64,000 nucleotides of DNA, taken from assembly GCA_036365145.1 (NCBI GenBank), contig JAEOAD010000025.1:29273001-29337000 (forward strand), written 5' to 3'. Shown here piece after piece: positions 42,105 through 53,377 of the stretch (position 1 is the first letter of the stretch; each line of letters opens with the position of its first letter). The DNA is from Orientallactaga sibirica. Lineage: Eukaryota > Chordata > Mammalia > Rodentia > Dipodidae. The notes beneath the pieces were generated by a model, which ran no database searches, was not told the DNA's origin, and saw only the letters and a program-made list of their open reading frames with translations. The position numbers were made by a program, and so were the translations under genes.

Positions 42105-42262
42105 ATTATTATTTTTGGTTTTTCAATGTAGAGTATCGCTCTAGTCCAGGCTGACCTGGAATTCACTATGTAATCTCAGGGTGGCCTCAAACTCTCAGCT
42201 ATCCTCCTACTTCTGTCTTCCCAGTGCTGGGATTAAAGGCATGCACCACCTTGCCCAGCTTT
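42105..42262 (-). mobile_element. B1-type SINE
   Basis: caatgtagagtatcgctcta through accttgcccagct. Confidence 0.88.
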
Positions 42263-42274
42263 CACCTTCTTTAT

Positions 42275-42436
42275 TTATTTTTTATTTTTTTTAGTTTTTC
42301 GAGGTAGGGTCTCACTCTAGCTCAGGCTGACCTGGAATTCACTATGTAGTCTCAGGTGGCCTTGAACTCACAGCGATCCTCCTACCTCTGCCTCCCAAGT
42401 GCTGGGATTAAAGGCGTGCGCCACCACGTCCCGCTC
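42275..42436 (-). mobile_element. B1-type SINE, close to consensus
   Basis: cgaggtagggtctcactcta through ccaccacgtcccgct. Confidence 0.92.
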
Positions 42437-42677
42437 ACCTTCTTTAAGACAGAGTCTCTCGCCACTTCAAACAAACTGTCCGACTGCTGATGCCCATCAG
42501 ATTAGCTAGCCCTGGGGCTTCCAATTCTCTGGGCTCTGCCTCCCACTGTCACAGGTGAGGTTAGGAATTACAAGTGCATGTGTCATTGCATCTGGCTTTA
42601 TGTGCGCACTGGAGGATTGAATCTGGGACAGCAGGCTTTGCAAGCAAGTACCTTAATGGCTGTCATCTCCCTAAAAC
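42437..42677 (-). mobile_element. B4-like composite SINE
   Basis: aagacagagtctctcgccac, then tggaggattgaatctgggac and tttgcaagcaagtacctt. Confidence 0.55.
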
Positions 42678-42718
42678 ATTATTGATATTAACTGAAGGGC
42701 CTATATGAAATTAATGTA

Positions 42719-42906
42719 GTGCTGGAGAGATGGCTCAGCAGTTAAAGGCACTTGCTTACAAAGCCTGCTGTCCCGGGTTCAAGTCCCCAGTACCCACATA
42801 AACCAGATTCACAAAGTGGGGGCAAGTGGCTGGATTTTGTATGCAGTGGCAGGACATTCTCTCTCTCTCCCCTCTCAAATAAATACATAAAAATATGTTT
42901 TTAAAA
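42719..42906 (+). mobile_element. tRNA-derived SINE
   Basis: gctggagagatggctcagca; shortened middle (gggggcaagtggctgg). Confidence 0.88.
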
Positions 42907-43829
42907 AGAAGTTGATGTTATGCCTTGCTTTTCCCTTCTGTAAAGTGAAGATAAATTATAAAAGGATCAATTGGACTAGATGTTATTTGTGTTTTCCTGC
43001 ACTGGACTCTAGTAGCTTGTAAAATTTTCTAGTTTGGTTTATTTTTTTCTCATCAACTTGAGGTTGTTTGGGGATAGAGGAATTAATGTCGGTAACATGA
43101 TTGGGGATCCCCAGACTAAAGGTTAAGTGGATCCAAAAGAGAAGTAAGTTTGCCCAAAGTTACAGCCCAGCCAGAAGTAGTAGAGAGCTTGGCTATTTAT
43201 TTAGCAGTTACTTGGGGACTCAAGGACTCTCCCGGATTCCACATCCATCACAGTCCACAAATATCCCCGTCTCACTTCCCCTTTTCAGATCGCGGTTTCC
43301 CCTGTCTCAGGCACAGTACCGCAGAGAAGGTAGTGAGGAGGAGGATGGGAGAACAGAGTCCATAGGCGGAAATGACCACTTAAGCTATTTTGGCTTTGTT
43401 TTATTCCTGGCAGCTCAGGAGAAAGATTCCCCTAACCAAATGGTTGATTGCTAGAATCTATGTATTTCTGAAGGCCCGCTTAGTCCTGGAAGTAGAGGCC
43501 TAGCTTCTGGACACATCCCATCGAGGCTATATTTTTCCAAGGCCTGGCATTTGTTCCCTACTCTTACATACCTACCCACCACAGAAACTGTTTGGCTTTC
43601 TTTTATGTTTATTCATTGTTTATATTCAACTCTCACTCCATGCTCTTTATGGCTGTCCATGTCATTTGTCACCTGAACGGGCCAAAGCCATATCTGCTTC
43701 TTATATATAATGGCTAATAAAAATGATAGTTACTTTACTAGAGACATGGGGTCATAGTCTGATAAGTTCTAGTAATGATTGGCATAAACCTGTCCAATCA
43801 AGAAAGGCCTCCCAAGAAGTTCATGTTTG
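42907..43829. other. Mostly unique; MIR trace at 43133-43195
   Basis: gagaagtaagtttgcccaaa gttacagcccagcc is a sense MIR piece. The 117-codon ORF at 43101-43454 runs through it and is unlikely to code. Confidence 0.45.
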
Positions 43830-43950
43830 TTTGCATGTACATGTGTGTGGTATGTGTGTGTGAATGTGTGCGTGTGTGGCCGCACATAAATGTGCTTGTG
43901 CATGGAGGCCAAAAGTGCACTTTGGGAGACTTCCTCAGTACTCCCCACCT
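43830..43950 (-). mobile_element. GT-rich B4-like fragment
   Basis: A GT-rich run followed by gcatggaggccaaaagtgca is the antisense B4 end. Confidence 0.45.
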
Positions 43951-43967
43951 TATTATTATTATTGTTC

Positions 43968-44118
43968 TTATTATTTTGTTTTTTCAAGGTAGGTTCTTGC
44001 TCTAGCCCAGGCTGACTTGGAATTCACTGTGTAGTCTCAGGGTGGCCTCAAACTCACTGCAATCCTCCTACCATTGCCTCAGTGCTGGGATTAAAGGCGT
44101 GCGCCACCACACCCTGTT
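43968..44118 (-). mobile_element. B1-type SINE
   Basis: caaggtaggttcttgctcta, with a short deletion before cagtgctggg. Confidence 0.88.
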
Positions 44119-44119
44119 G

Positions 44120-44120
44120 G

Positions 44121-44152
<32 letters not shown>

Positions 44153-44284
44153 GTTTTTCGAGGTAGGGTCTCACTGATCCAGGCTGACCTGGAATTAACT
44201 ATGTAGTCTCAGGGTGGCCACTCACAATCCCCTACCTCTGCCTCCCAAGTGCTGGGATTAAAGGTGAGCGCCACCATGCCCAGT
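44120..44284 (-). mobile_element. B1-type SINE with 32-T tail
   Basis: Long poly(T), then cgaggtagggtctcactgat; several short deletions (ggtggccactcacaatcccc). Confidence 0.85.
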
Positions 44285-44292
44285 AAAAATAT

Positions 44293-44385
44293 GTTTTACT
44301 GGGCATGGTGGCCCACGCCTTTAATCCCAGCACTTGGGAGGCAGAGGTAGGAGGATCGCCATGAATTGATGACCACCCTGAGACA
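44293..44385 (+). mobile_element. B1-type SINE, 3'-truncated
   Basis: The sense copy stops after ccaccctgagac where a tRNA-SINE begins; it forms an inverted pair with the preceding B1. Confidence 0.85.
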
Positions 44386-44605
44386 TTTTCTTCTTATTTA
44401 TTTATTTGAGAGAGAGAAAATAGGCATACCAGGGCTTTTCACCTGCTGTGAATGAACTCCAGATGCATGTGCCCCCTTGTGTGCATGTGCAACATTGTGT
44501 GCTTGTGTCACTGTGAGTCTGGCTGTGTTGGACCTGGAGAATCGAACATGCATTCTTAGGCTTTGCAGGCAAGCGTCTTAACCACTAAACCATCTCTTCA
44601 GCTCT
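44386..44605 (-). mobile_element. tRNA-derived SINE, long variant
   Basis: Contains the extra gtgcaacattgtgtgcttgt block; the head is aaccactaaaccatctcttc. Confidence 0.87.
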
Positions 44606-44747
44606 AAACAGCTCCGTAGTCACTGCAGGATCTTGCAGTGTCTTGCCAGTCACGGTTCCTTTCATTCATAGGGTACCGGCTAGTAGTGGTGTTCAGTGCA
44701 AAGGACTAGGCCAGCAACTTAAAACCCACTCTGAAAGCAGAGAACAG

Positions 44748-44821
44748 GCTGGGCTTGGTGGGGACACACCTGTAATCCCACCTCGTGAGAGGTAGGGCTG
44801 GAGAATCAAGAATTCAAGGTC
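44748..44821 (+). mobile_element. B1 fragment
   Basis: gctgggcttggtggggacac acctgtaatccc; cut off at the next SINE. Confidence 0.65.
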
Positions 44822-45007
44822 AGGCTGGAGAGATGGCTTAGTGGTTAAGGCACTTACCTGTGAAGCCTAAGGACCCATGTTCGACTCTGCCACACAAAGG
44901 CAAAAGGTTGCACATGCCTACTAGGTGGCATAAGTGTATGGAGCTCGATTTCAGTGGCTGAGGCCCTGGCGTGTCAATTCTCTCTCTCTAAAATAAAAAA
45001 GAAAAGA
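44822..45007 (+). mobile_element. tRNA-derived SINE
   Basis: aggctggagagatggcttag through tctctaaaataaaa. Confidence 0.88.
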
Positions 45008-45172
45008 AGCTGGGCATGGTGGCGCATGCCTTTAATCCCAGAACTCAGGAGGCAGAGGTAGGAGGATCACCATGAGTTCAAGGCCACCCTGAGACTACAT
45101 AGTGAATTCCAGGTCAGCCTGGGCTAGAGGGAGACCCTACCTTGAAAAACCAAAAAAATAAAAAAATAAAAA
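45008..45172 (+). mobile_element. B1-type SINE
   Basis: gctgggcatggtggcgcatg; full-length. Confidence 0.92.
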
Positions 45173-45177
45173 TTGTG

Positions 45178-45334
45178 AGCTGGGTGTGGTGGTGCACGCT
45201 TTTAATCCCAGCATTTGGGAGGCAGAAGTAGGAGGATCATTGTGAGTTCGAGGCCAGTCTGAGACTGAGATAGTGAAATCTAAGTCAGCCTGGTCTGGAG
45301 TGAGACCCTACCTTGAAAAACCAAGAAAAAAATT
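45178..45334 (+). mobile_element. B1-type SINE
   Basis: gctgggtgtggtggtgcacg; full-length, second in tandem. Confidence 0.9.
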
Positions 45335-45335
45335 G

Positions 45336-45532
45336 TGTTGGAGAGTTGGCTCAGCTGTTAAAGGCCCTTGCTTGCAAAGCCTGACAGCCCAGGTTCAATC
45401 CCTAATACCCACTTAAAGCCAAATGCACAAAGTGGCACATGTACCTAGAATTCATTTGTAGTGGAAAGAGGTCCTGGTATGCTCATATTCTTTCTCTCTC
45501 CTTGCAAGTAAATAAATGAATAAAAATACAAT
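45336..45532 (+). mobile_element. tRNA-derived SINE, older
   Basis: gttggagagttggctcagct; tail aaataaatgaataaaa. Confidence 0.85.
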
Positions 45533-45612
45533 TTTACCATGGGATATTGCCTACAATTAAGGAAGTTGTCAATAAAAATAATTAAAATTAAATAAAAATA
45601 CAATTTAAAAAA
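45533..45612 (+). mobile_element. LINE-1 3' end scrap
   Basis: taccatgggatattgcctac aattaaggaagttgtcaata matches the end of the element at 3091-3302. Confidence 0.6.
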
Positions 45613-46364
45613 TCACCATCAATATAGTAACAGGCCATGATTTTTGCAGCTTTAAGGAAAGAGGAAAATGTCACAATTCTCAGGAAAGCACCCGAGCAGA
45701 CAACCCTTCCTCCTGGCTGTTAGGAAAGCCCCTGGGGCCCAGAGCTGGCCCAGCCAGAGCATAAACAGCACAAGTCCCGTCTTGCCCAGCTTCTCCACGA
45801 GGCCCATTCTGGTTGCAGCCCAAGTCCTCTCCTGCCCCTGCATGCAGAGCTGCTCCAGAGCGCTGCTGGCTTCTCTCGAGTTACTTGCAGAAAACATTTT
45901 TCCCTGAGATGGCCCCTGAAGCCCTGAAACACTGATTGAACCTGAGCGTTTTAATTGAACCTCATTACTTGAACTGTGTGAAGGAGGACTGAGTCCCTTG
46001 GGTCTGGAATAGGGTGAGAGGAGATTCAACTCTGTTACATGGCTTGTCTCATGGCGCCAAAACACACCACCTCTGGGAACCCAGTTACTTGTGGCAACTT
46101 TGAGGTTTGTCTCCCCAGCTCCTCATTTACCTGAATGATTTGTACCTCACCTGCCCAAGTCCTCTCATTCTGATGCAGAGGGACAAGCAAGAATTTGGTG
46201 GAAATCATAAGTCTTTCTTATATTCGGAGTGGGGGTCAGAACTTGGGGATCCACCACCAAGTCAGTCACTTATCCCCACAATTAATGCTGTTTATTTGTT
46301 AAGTACCTGACCATCTCCTGTTCTATATAATATAAAATCAAATATTTTCGGTTTTTAATTTTAA
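45613..46364. other. Unique sequence
   Basis: A 137-codon minus ORF (45652-46065) has no recognisable domain and no splice or regulatory context. No repeats were seen. Confidence 0.45.
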
Positions 46365-46568
46365 ATTTTCATTTATTGATTTGAAAGAGAGAGATTGAAG
46401 AGGCAGATAAAGAGAGGGAATGGGTGCGCCAGGCCTCCAGCCACAACAAATAAACTCCAGACGCATGCGCCACCTTGTGCATCTGGTTTACATGGGTCCT
46501 GGAAACTCAAACTGGGATCCTTTGTTTTTGCAGCAAACGCCTTAACCGCTAAGCCATCTCTCCAGCCC
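46365..46568 (-). mobile_element. tRNA-derived SINE
   Basis: gagagggaatgggtgcgcca through gctaagccatctctccagcc. Confidence 0.9.
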
Positions 46569-46825
46569 ATCATCATATTTTTTTCATTTTAATTATTCAT
46601 TCATCGTCATTAATTTATTCATGCCACAAAAGTTTATGCAGGTACTAAATAACATTCTAGTACTTGGGGGAGACAAAGCTTACAGAGCTTGATCTCCTCT
46701 GAATGTTATAACAATTCCATTAGCAATACACCCTGCAATTATTTCAAGGTGTGAGCCACAGTCTGTGCAAGCCCACATATGAACAAGATTAAATGTTGTC
46801 ATCAAATACAACACAAGTAGGTTGC

Positions 46826-47450
46826 ATCAGTTCCTTTCTCATTGTTGGGACAAAATACACAACTAGAAGCAGCTAATGGGGAAAAAAGGATTTATTTTTG
46901 GCCTACAGTTTATTTATTTATTTATGAGAAAGAGGCCAAGAGAGAACGAAGAGAGAAAAAGAGAGAGAGAGAGAGAGAGAATGGCCATGCCAGGAACTCT
47001 AGCTACTGCAAACAAACTCCAGATGCATGCACTTCCTTGTGCATCTGGCTTATGTGGGTATTGGGGGATTGAATCTGCTTCCTTAGGCTTTGCAGGCCAG
47101 TGCCTTAACAGCTAAGCCATCTCTCCAGCCCTTACAGTTTTGAGGAGAAGTTTCTATCATGGTGGGGAGAGCATGGCAGGAGCAGACAGTGGGAGTCATA
47201 TTGTCACATCTGCAGGAAGGAAGTAGAAGAGCACACTTAACACCTTGAGGGTCCCCAGTCTTCCAACGAAGCCTCACCTCTTGTCTGAATGACCTCTTCT
47301 TATAAGACTATCAGACACCGTGAATCAGGATCTACCAGAATGGCCTCCCTGTAAACACCCTACCTTCAAATACAGTCACATTCTGAGGTGCTTGAGGTTG
47401 GGACTTGAATTTTGGAATTGGGGGTGCCACAGAATTCAATCCCTGACAGA
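46826..47450. mobile_element. Dispersed repeat, unclassified, split by a SINE
   Basis: The flanks (cattgttgggacaaaatacac ... ggatttatttttggcctaca and catggtggggagagcatggc ... gaattcaatccctgacag) follow a rodent interspersed pattern. The tRNA-SINE at 46904-47131 interrupts it. Confidence 0.45.
46904..47131 (-). mobile_element. tRNA-derived SINE nested in a repeat
   Basis: The tail has (TTTA)n and (GA)n; ctacagttt/ttacagttt at its two ends may be the target duplication. Confidence 0.88.
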
Positions 47451-47623
47451 TGAGTCTGGGGTAGATGCCCGCTCTGGTAATGGCTCTTTTCAGGTGAGAG
47501 GGATCCGTACTTCACTCTCTATACACCCCTGGTGTCCAGAGCAGGACCTGCTTCAAGCGTGTGCTCAGAGACTACTGCTGAAGGAATAGACACACAGAAT
47601 CTAATGACCTAGGTGAGCCTGTG

Positions 47624-47938
47624 TAGCAGTTTGAATATAAAATGGCCCCCACAGATTCGTGTGGGTTTTTTGTTTGTTTGGATTTTTTGTTTTTGGTTTT
47701 TCGAGGTAGGGTTTCACTCTAGCTCAGGCTGACCTGGAATTCATTATGTAGTCTCAGGGTGGCCTTGAACTCACGGCGATCACTCCTACCTCTGCCTCCG
47801 GAGTGCTGGGATTAAAGGCGTGCGCCACCACGCCCGGCACATCTAGACTTTTTGTGAAGAGACCATAAGCCTCAGCTGTTTCAGCTGCTCTAGGTGTGGC
47901 GGTTCTGCTACAGCCACAAGTACCCTAATTGATAGATG
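47624..47938. mobile_element. Dispersed repeat split by a B1
   Basis: gtagcagtttgaatataaaa tggccccc and the distant end acagccacaagtaccctaat tgata look like the two ends of one rodent interspersed repeat. Confidence 0.4.
47665..47839 (-). mobile_element. B1-type SINE, young-looking
   Basis: cgaggtagggtttcactcta through gccaccacgcccggc; CpGs kept. Confidence 0.92.
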
Positions 47939-47939
47939 G

Positions 47940-48540
47940 GCAAGGATAGAGGCATTCTGATAGTGCAGGGACACCAAGGAGAGGTGACAAATTGACAACT
48001 CCCCTTGGGTCCTTAGAGATGTGCAGGAATCAAGGAAAGGGCTGGGCGAAGAGCATTTTAGCAGAGACTGTGGGTGTGGGTGCAGCTCAGTAATCATGAA
48101 TCCTTGGCATTATAGAAGTCCAAGTGTGGAGATAGGCGTGGAAGGACAGGAGGCTGCGGAGGGCATCCAGCCAGGGCTGGATAGTGGAATGGTGCCTCAA
48201 TGGCTGGCACAGAGCAGTCCTCCAGGCTTGGTCAGAATGATGTGGCTGGAGGTCACATTGAAGAGGTCAAGACTCAAGGCAGAAGACCCAAGTAGGAATG
48301 TGATGAGAGTTTAAGAGGTGGAGAAGAAGAAGAGGAGACTCCAGGCAGTGGAATGGAGATGGGGAGGTTCTGGCAGAGCTTAGGAGGTCCCTTGATGCTG
48401 TCTCCCACCACCCGTACTGTCCAGGGGCAGTTAGGGGCAGGTAGTAAATGACAGGAGTTTATAAAGCAGCTGAGCTCAGAAAGCTGAATCTTATTCTGAA
48501 TGCCAAACTTTGTCTATTTTAATACTTTTATTTTTTTAAT
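47940..48540. other. Unique sequence
   Basis: No gene or repeat was recognised. Confidence 0.45.
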
Positions 48541-48707
48541 TTTTAAAATTAATTAATTAATTTGGTTTTTCTAGGTAGGGTCTCACTCTAGCTCAGGCTG
48601 ACCTGGAATTCACTATGTAGTCTCAGGGTGGCCTTGAACTCTCGGCGATCTTCCTACCTCTGCCTCCCGAGTGCTGGGATTAAAGGCGTGTGCCACCACA
48701 CCAGGCT
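48541..48707 (-). mobile_element. B1-type SINE
   Basis: A (AATT)n-like start, then ctaggtagggtctcactcta; full-length. Confidence 0.9.
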
Positions 48708-48876
48708 ACCTTTTGGTAATCCCCCTGCCTCAACCTCCCAAGTGCTGAGATTACAAGTACAAAATGCCATGCTCTTTTTTTTTTGTAAATTTTTTTGTTT
48801 ATTTTTATTTATTTATTTGAGATCCTCCTACCTCTGCCTCCCAAGTGCTAGGATTAAAGGCGTGCGCCCAGCCCTA
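48708..48876 (-). mobile_element. Two B1 3'-stub fragments
   Basis: cctcaacctcccaagtgctg (48727-48770) and gatcctcctacctctgcctc (48821-48876), separated by a T-rich run. Confidence 0.7.
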
Positions 48877-49390
48877 CGGGGCTTGTCTGAGTCCCACTGT
48901 TCCCCGCCGCTGAGTTGTCTCCTGGCCTTTTGTTCTCTCTGGAAGGGTCTCCCCTGCTCCCCTTGCTCCTCAGGGACTTGACTGGGAAGCCAGAGGGCAA
49001 AGCTCTCAAGTCTCTTGTCCAGTGTAACCCAGCCAGGCTCCTCGTAGAGGTCTGAGGACTTGGCTCTGGTTCAACCTCTGTTGACTATTTTTGGTGTACA
49101 AAGGCTTTTGTCACTTCTGGGTTTATTGCTGCATTCCACAGAAGTGAGGTGTCAGAACCCCACTTCCAGTTAAGTGGGGTGTGTGTAGCTCTGGTGCTTT
49201 CATGACCGCCAAGCGAGCAGGGCAGTTTCACTTTTCCAGCAGCTCCTGTAACCAGGGCGCAGTGCCATCCACCCCGACATACCTTGGTGCCCAGCACACA
49301 GCACATCTTGCTATACATAAGGGTTACCGTCAAGGGCCGGGTTCATTTTCCCCCTGCTGATTAAGGAAATAAAGGGCAGGGAAGTGTTTA
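48877..49390. other. Unique sequence
   Basis: Nothing was recognised. Confidence 0.4.
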
Positions 49391-49815
49391 AAAGAAACTG
49401 TCTCTCTGGTTCACCTGAGCCAGAAGGTAGCGCCTACCAACATAGGGTTAGAAGTACGTTGACCAGTGGAGGGCAAGCTCTCTGGTAAGCTTCCCCCACC
49501 TAGTCTTGGCCAGGCTGGGCCAGGATGAGGGGAGACCCGTCTTGACTTCCACATGGGCTCTCTTACCCCTCCTGCGCTCCACATGTCAGGAGCACTCTCT
49601 ACTTTCTCTTTAAACATCTTTTAGGCTTCCATGGGCTTTCAGATCACGAGGGTATATTCATTTTCCTTCCCTTGGTTTTATACTTTCCTAAATAAATACA
49701 ATAAGTTAATCATTATCCTTCTCAGTCTTATTTTATTCAATTCTTTGTTTAAAAGTAGACATAAACTAAGGGTTTGGGGTTCAAGGACTCTATTCCTGAA
49801 CCCCTAACACCCCAT
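49391..49815 (+). mobile_element. Possible solo LTR remnant
   Basis: A U3-like stretch, then aaataaatacaataagttaa, cttctcagtcttattttatt, and an end ggttcaaggactctattcct gaacccctaaca, is in LTR order (signal, U5, CA end). No coding sequence accompanies it. Confidence 0.35.
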
Positions 49816-49889
49816 TTCAATTTCACACAGACACAAAAATATGTACATTGTAGTATACATGGGAAAAATTCCTAGTTTGCAGTAAAAAT

Positions 49890-50102
49890 TCAGAAATGTA
49901 AGCCGGGCGTGGTGGTGCACGCCTTTAAATCCCAGCACTCGGGAGGCAGAGGTAGGAGGAGGATGAGGCCACCCTGAGTTAATTCCAGGTCAGCCTGGAC
50001 CAGAGAGTCACCCTGAGACTACATAGTTAATTCCAGGTCAGCCTGGGCTAGAGTGAGACCCTACCTTGAAAAACCAAAAAAAAAAAAAAAATCAGAAATG
50101 TA
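49890..50102 (+). mobile_element. B1-type SINE with internal duplication and target-site duplication
   Basis: The body is 49901-50090. The segment caccctgag...ttaattccaggtcagcctgg occurs twice (about 49970-50010 and 50008-50047). Flanks tcagaaatgta at 49890-49900 and 50092-50102 are identical. Confidence 0.92.
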
Positions 50103-50297
50103 GAAATACAATGTGTATTCAATTATAAAAAAAAGACCAAAGTTAATTTTGAAGAGAAAGCAGAGAGAACACGTAGTCCTGATGGAGAGTGGACTCCAGA
50201 GCTGGAAGATCTGCTCCACAGTGGGAGCTGGGCTTGCATTGAATGACGGAAGCCCTCCTGTCCAGAGCCCATGATTTTTAATTTTTTATTTATTTTT

Positions 50298-50462
50298 ATT
50301 ATTATTATTATTATTTTGGTTTTTCGAGGTAGGGTCTCACTCTGGCCCAGGCTGACCTGGAATTAACTATGTAGTCTCAGGGTGGCCTTGAACTCACAGC
50401 GATCCTCTTACCTCTGCCTCCCGAGTGCTGGGATTAAAGGCGTGTGCCACCATGCCCGGCTT
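50298..50462 (-). mobile_element. (ATT)n and B1-type SINE
   Basis: cgaggtagggtctcactctg through accatgcccggct. Confidence 0.92.
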
Positions 50463-50469
50463 GATTTTT

Positions 50470-50662
50470 TTATTTTTTAAAATAAATTTTATATTTATTT
50501 ATTGAGAGAGAGAATGGGAATGCCAGGGCCTTCAGCCACTGCAAAGAACTCCAGACACATACGCCACCATGTGCATCTAGCTTATGTGGGTACTGGGGAA
50601 TCGAACCTGGGTCCTTAAGCTTCACAGGCAAGTGCCTTGATCGCTAAGCCACCTCTCCAGCC
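50470..50662 (-). mobile_element. tRNA-derived SINE
   Basis: gagagagagaatgggaatgc through gctaagccacctctccagccc. Confidence 0.9.
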
Positions 50663-50964
50663 CGAGAGTCCATGATTAATGAGGTTAAACAAAGACAAAG
50701 GTGCTGGTTGGTCCATGATGCCTCCAGTCTGGTGCAGGTCCCAGAAAACCTGATAAGCCAGCCCACTAGTGAGAAAATTCACTTAGGAAGGGAAGAAGGA
50801 CGTGAACCACAGTCTTCATCATCGTAGGGTGCTCTAGAATATGGAATGCCACCTACCAAACGTCCTTTCCCCACCTGTCTGCCTATTCAAGGACTATCCA
50901 GTTCCTATAGTGTCTCATTAGGACAAGAACCTTGACTAACTTTTTTGTTTCGTTTTGTTTGTTT
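50663..50964. other. Unique sequence
   Basis: Nothing was recognised. Confidence 0.4.
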
Positions 50965-51118
50965 GTTTGGTTTTGGTTTTTCGAGGTAGGGTCTCTCTGT
51001 AGTCCAGGCTGACCTGGAATTCACTATGTAGTCTCAGGGTGGCCTTGAACTCACTGTGATCCTCCTACCTCTGCCTCCAAGGGCTGGGATGAAAGGCGTA
51101 AGAAGCCACACCTGGCTG
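50965..51118 (-). mobile_element. B1-type SINE
   Basis: cgaggtagggtctctctgta; the end is altered (gtaagaagccacacctggct). Confidence 0.88.
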
Positions 51119-51267
51119 ATATACATTTTTTCTTCTAAGGTTACTCTGTATGAGAGACTAGAGATGGCCTTCATAGGGGCCTCTACTTCCATTTCTGAAT
51201 TGTAGCCGAGCTGGCCAATGGAGTCACATTGTGTGAGGTCTGGGCAGAACCTTTGGAATACTGACTG

Positions 51268-51431
51268 TTTTTTTTTTTTTTTTTTTTTTTTTTTTGAGGT
51301 AGGGTCTTGCTCTAGCCCAGGCTAACCTGGAATTCACTATGTAGTCTCAGGGTGGCCTTGAACCCTTGACAATACTCCTACCTCTGCCTCCTGAGTGCTG
51401 GGATGAAAGGCTTGTGCTATCGTGCCAGGCA
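51268..51431 (-). mobile_element. B1-type SINE with 27-T run
   Basis: Poly(T) 51268-51295, then gaggtagggtcttgctcta. Confidence 0.9.
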
Positions 51432-51868
51432 TGGGCAGAACCTTGGGAGGGCTTACAGTTTCCACCTTGGTTTCTTGAAACCCTGAGTTGACTTTAAAAA
51501 GCCTGCTCTCTCCCTATAGAGCGCGTATGTAGAAAGACCCTGAGAAGCTACATGGGAAGGGATGCTGACTCCAGTGTTTCTGTCCATCTCAGGCAAAGAG
51601 CAGATGATGCAGTAAAGCCTTCTGGGACTGTCTAGCCCACCTGAGCCACCAGCTGGGTGCCCTGGGGAGCTCCAGTCTATGGATGTGGGGCAGAAGAATC
51701 ATCCAGATGAGCCCAAATCACGGGATACAGTCAGCTGATTTTTGTTTGAGGCAGCTGCATCTGGGCATGGTTTACACAATAGATAACAGGAACAAAGGTT
51801 TATGTACAGTATTTTTGTGGGCACAGGGAGCTTCAGGAATAAGGAGGGCTCCCTAAGATCTCCATAAA
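51432..51868. other. Unique sequence
   Basis: Nothing was recognised. Confidence 0.4.
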
Positions 51869-52148
51869 ATATTATTTTTTAAACCTATTTGAGAGATAGA
51901 GATAGAAAGAGGCAGAGAGAGAAAAATATTCTTTTTAAAATTTTTATTTATTTGAGTGAGAGGAATAGGTAGATAGAGAGACAGAGGCAGATAGAGAGAG
52001 AATGGGCACATGAGTGTCTCTAGCCACTGCAAACAAACTCCAAGATGCAAGCACCACTTTGAGCCTCTGGCTTTACATGGGTCCTGGGGCGTCAAACCTG
52101 GGTCTTTAGGCTTCACAGGCAAGCACTGTAACCGCTAACCCCAGTCCC
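51869..52148 (-). mobile_element. tRNA-derived SINE plus an extra tail
   Basis: An extra GA-rich tail (51885-51925) precedes a full antisense copy (51935-52148) whose head is decayed (gtaaccgctaaccccagtccc). Confidence 0.85.
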
Positions 52149-52156
52149 TATAAAAT

Positions 52157-52334
52157 ATTCTTAGACCGAAGCCAGGCGTGGTGGCGCACGCCTTTAATCC
52201 CAGCACTTGGGAGGCAGAGATAGGAGGATCGCTGAGAGTTCGAGGCCACCCTGAGACTACATAGTTAATTCCAGGTCAGCCTGGACCAGAGTGAGACCCT
52301 ACCTCGCAAAAAAAAAAAAAAATTCTTAGACCGA
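52157..52334 (+). mobile_element. B1-type SINE with 13-bp target-site duplication
   Basis: attcttagaccga at 52157-52169 and 52322-52334 flanks a near-consensus element. Confidence 0.94.
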
Positions 52335-52842
52335 GAAATATTGTCCATTGCTACTGATTAAAGGCCAAAGTTCAACTGACCAGGGAAAGGCAAGGGACTA
52401 GAACTCCCCTCAGTCCTGCAAGTGTGGCTGTAATTATTCAGATTGTCTAATGCGTACATGAAACTGCTGAGGAAATATTGGGACGGGGAGACCCTCTGCT
52501 CTCCTTCTGCTGAATGCTGGGAAAAATTGGACAGGGCCCTGGATGAAAGAGCTCTGCAAATTATGTTCTAGAACTTGTCGGTTTGCTTAAGTCAAATTCC
52601 ATTTTCCTTCAACTCTAAGTAGGCATCTTGGAGGGGTTACTATATAAATGCCCTGAGGTGTGTCCACACCATCCCCAATATTGAGAACTCGAATCAGGGA
52701 AACTGAGTCATGGAACAATTCCTGGCTCAGGCCGCCTACCATGTGGGCAGTGGAGCTGTAGTTCAGATGCTGGCTGTGAACCCATGACACATCCTCACCC
52801 ATGCTGCTGCCCAGGACAGAGTAGAGCTGGGAAAGATGATCC

Positions 52843-53107
52843 TGCCTGTGTGGGGCTCATACCTGTCACCCCAGCTCTCAAGGTTGAGGGTGACCATTGT
52901 GAATTCAAGGCCGCCTGAGCTACAGAGTGAGTTCTAGATCAGTTTGGGCTAGAGTGAGACCCTGCCTCAAAAACCGAACAGGGCTGGAAGCTATGGCTCA
53001 GCGGTTAAGGCGCTTGCCTGTGAGGCCTAAGGACCCAGGTTTGATTCCCCAGTACCTACATAAAGCCAGATGTACAAGGTGGCACATACATCTGGAGTTT
53101 GTTTAGA
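52843..53107 (+). mobile_element. B1-like SINE followed by truncated tRNA-derived SINE
   Basis: The B1 has a decayed start (tgtggggctcatacctgtca). The tRNA-SINE (gggctggaagctatggctca) ends at ggagtttgtttag without its tail. Counterparts lie at 56001-56262. Confidence 0.8.
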
Positions 53108-53209
53108 AAGAAAACAAAAGGAAAAACAAAACAAAATCCACCCCCTGAAGCCCACCAACGTTTGTTAAATGAATCATCTTGCAGTTTTCTGAAGCCATGT
53201 CCCCATGGT

Positions 53210-53377
53210 TTTTTTTTGTTGTTTGTTTTTTGTTTGTTTGTTTTTGTTTTTGAGTTGGGGGGTGGTCTTGATTTCTAGCCCAGGCTAAGCTGGAATTAAC
53301 TATGTAGCCTCAGGGTGGCCTCCAACTCACTGATCCTCCTACCTCTGTGCTGGGATTAAAGGCCACCACGCCCGGCC
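53210..53377 (-). mobile_element. B1-type SINE, decayed (copy 1)
   Basis: A (TTTG)n start, then aggctaagctggaattaact; lacks part of the cctcccgagtg segment. Confidence 0.8.

Noticed and set aside
45652..46065. 137-codon minus-strand ORF in unique sequence
   Set aside because: No homology recognised and no gene context; the length is within chance for this composition.
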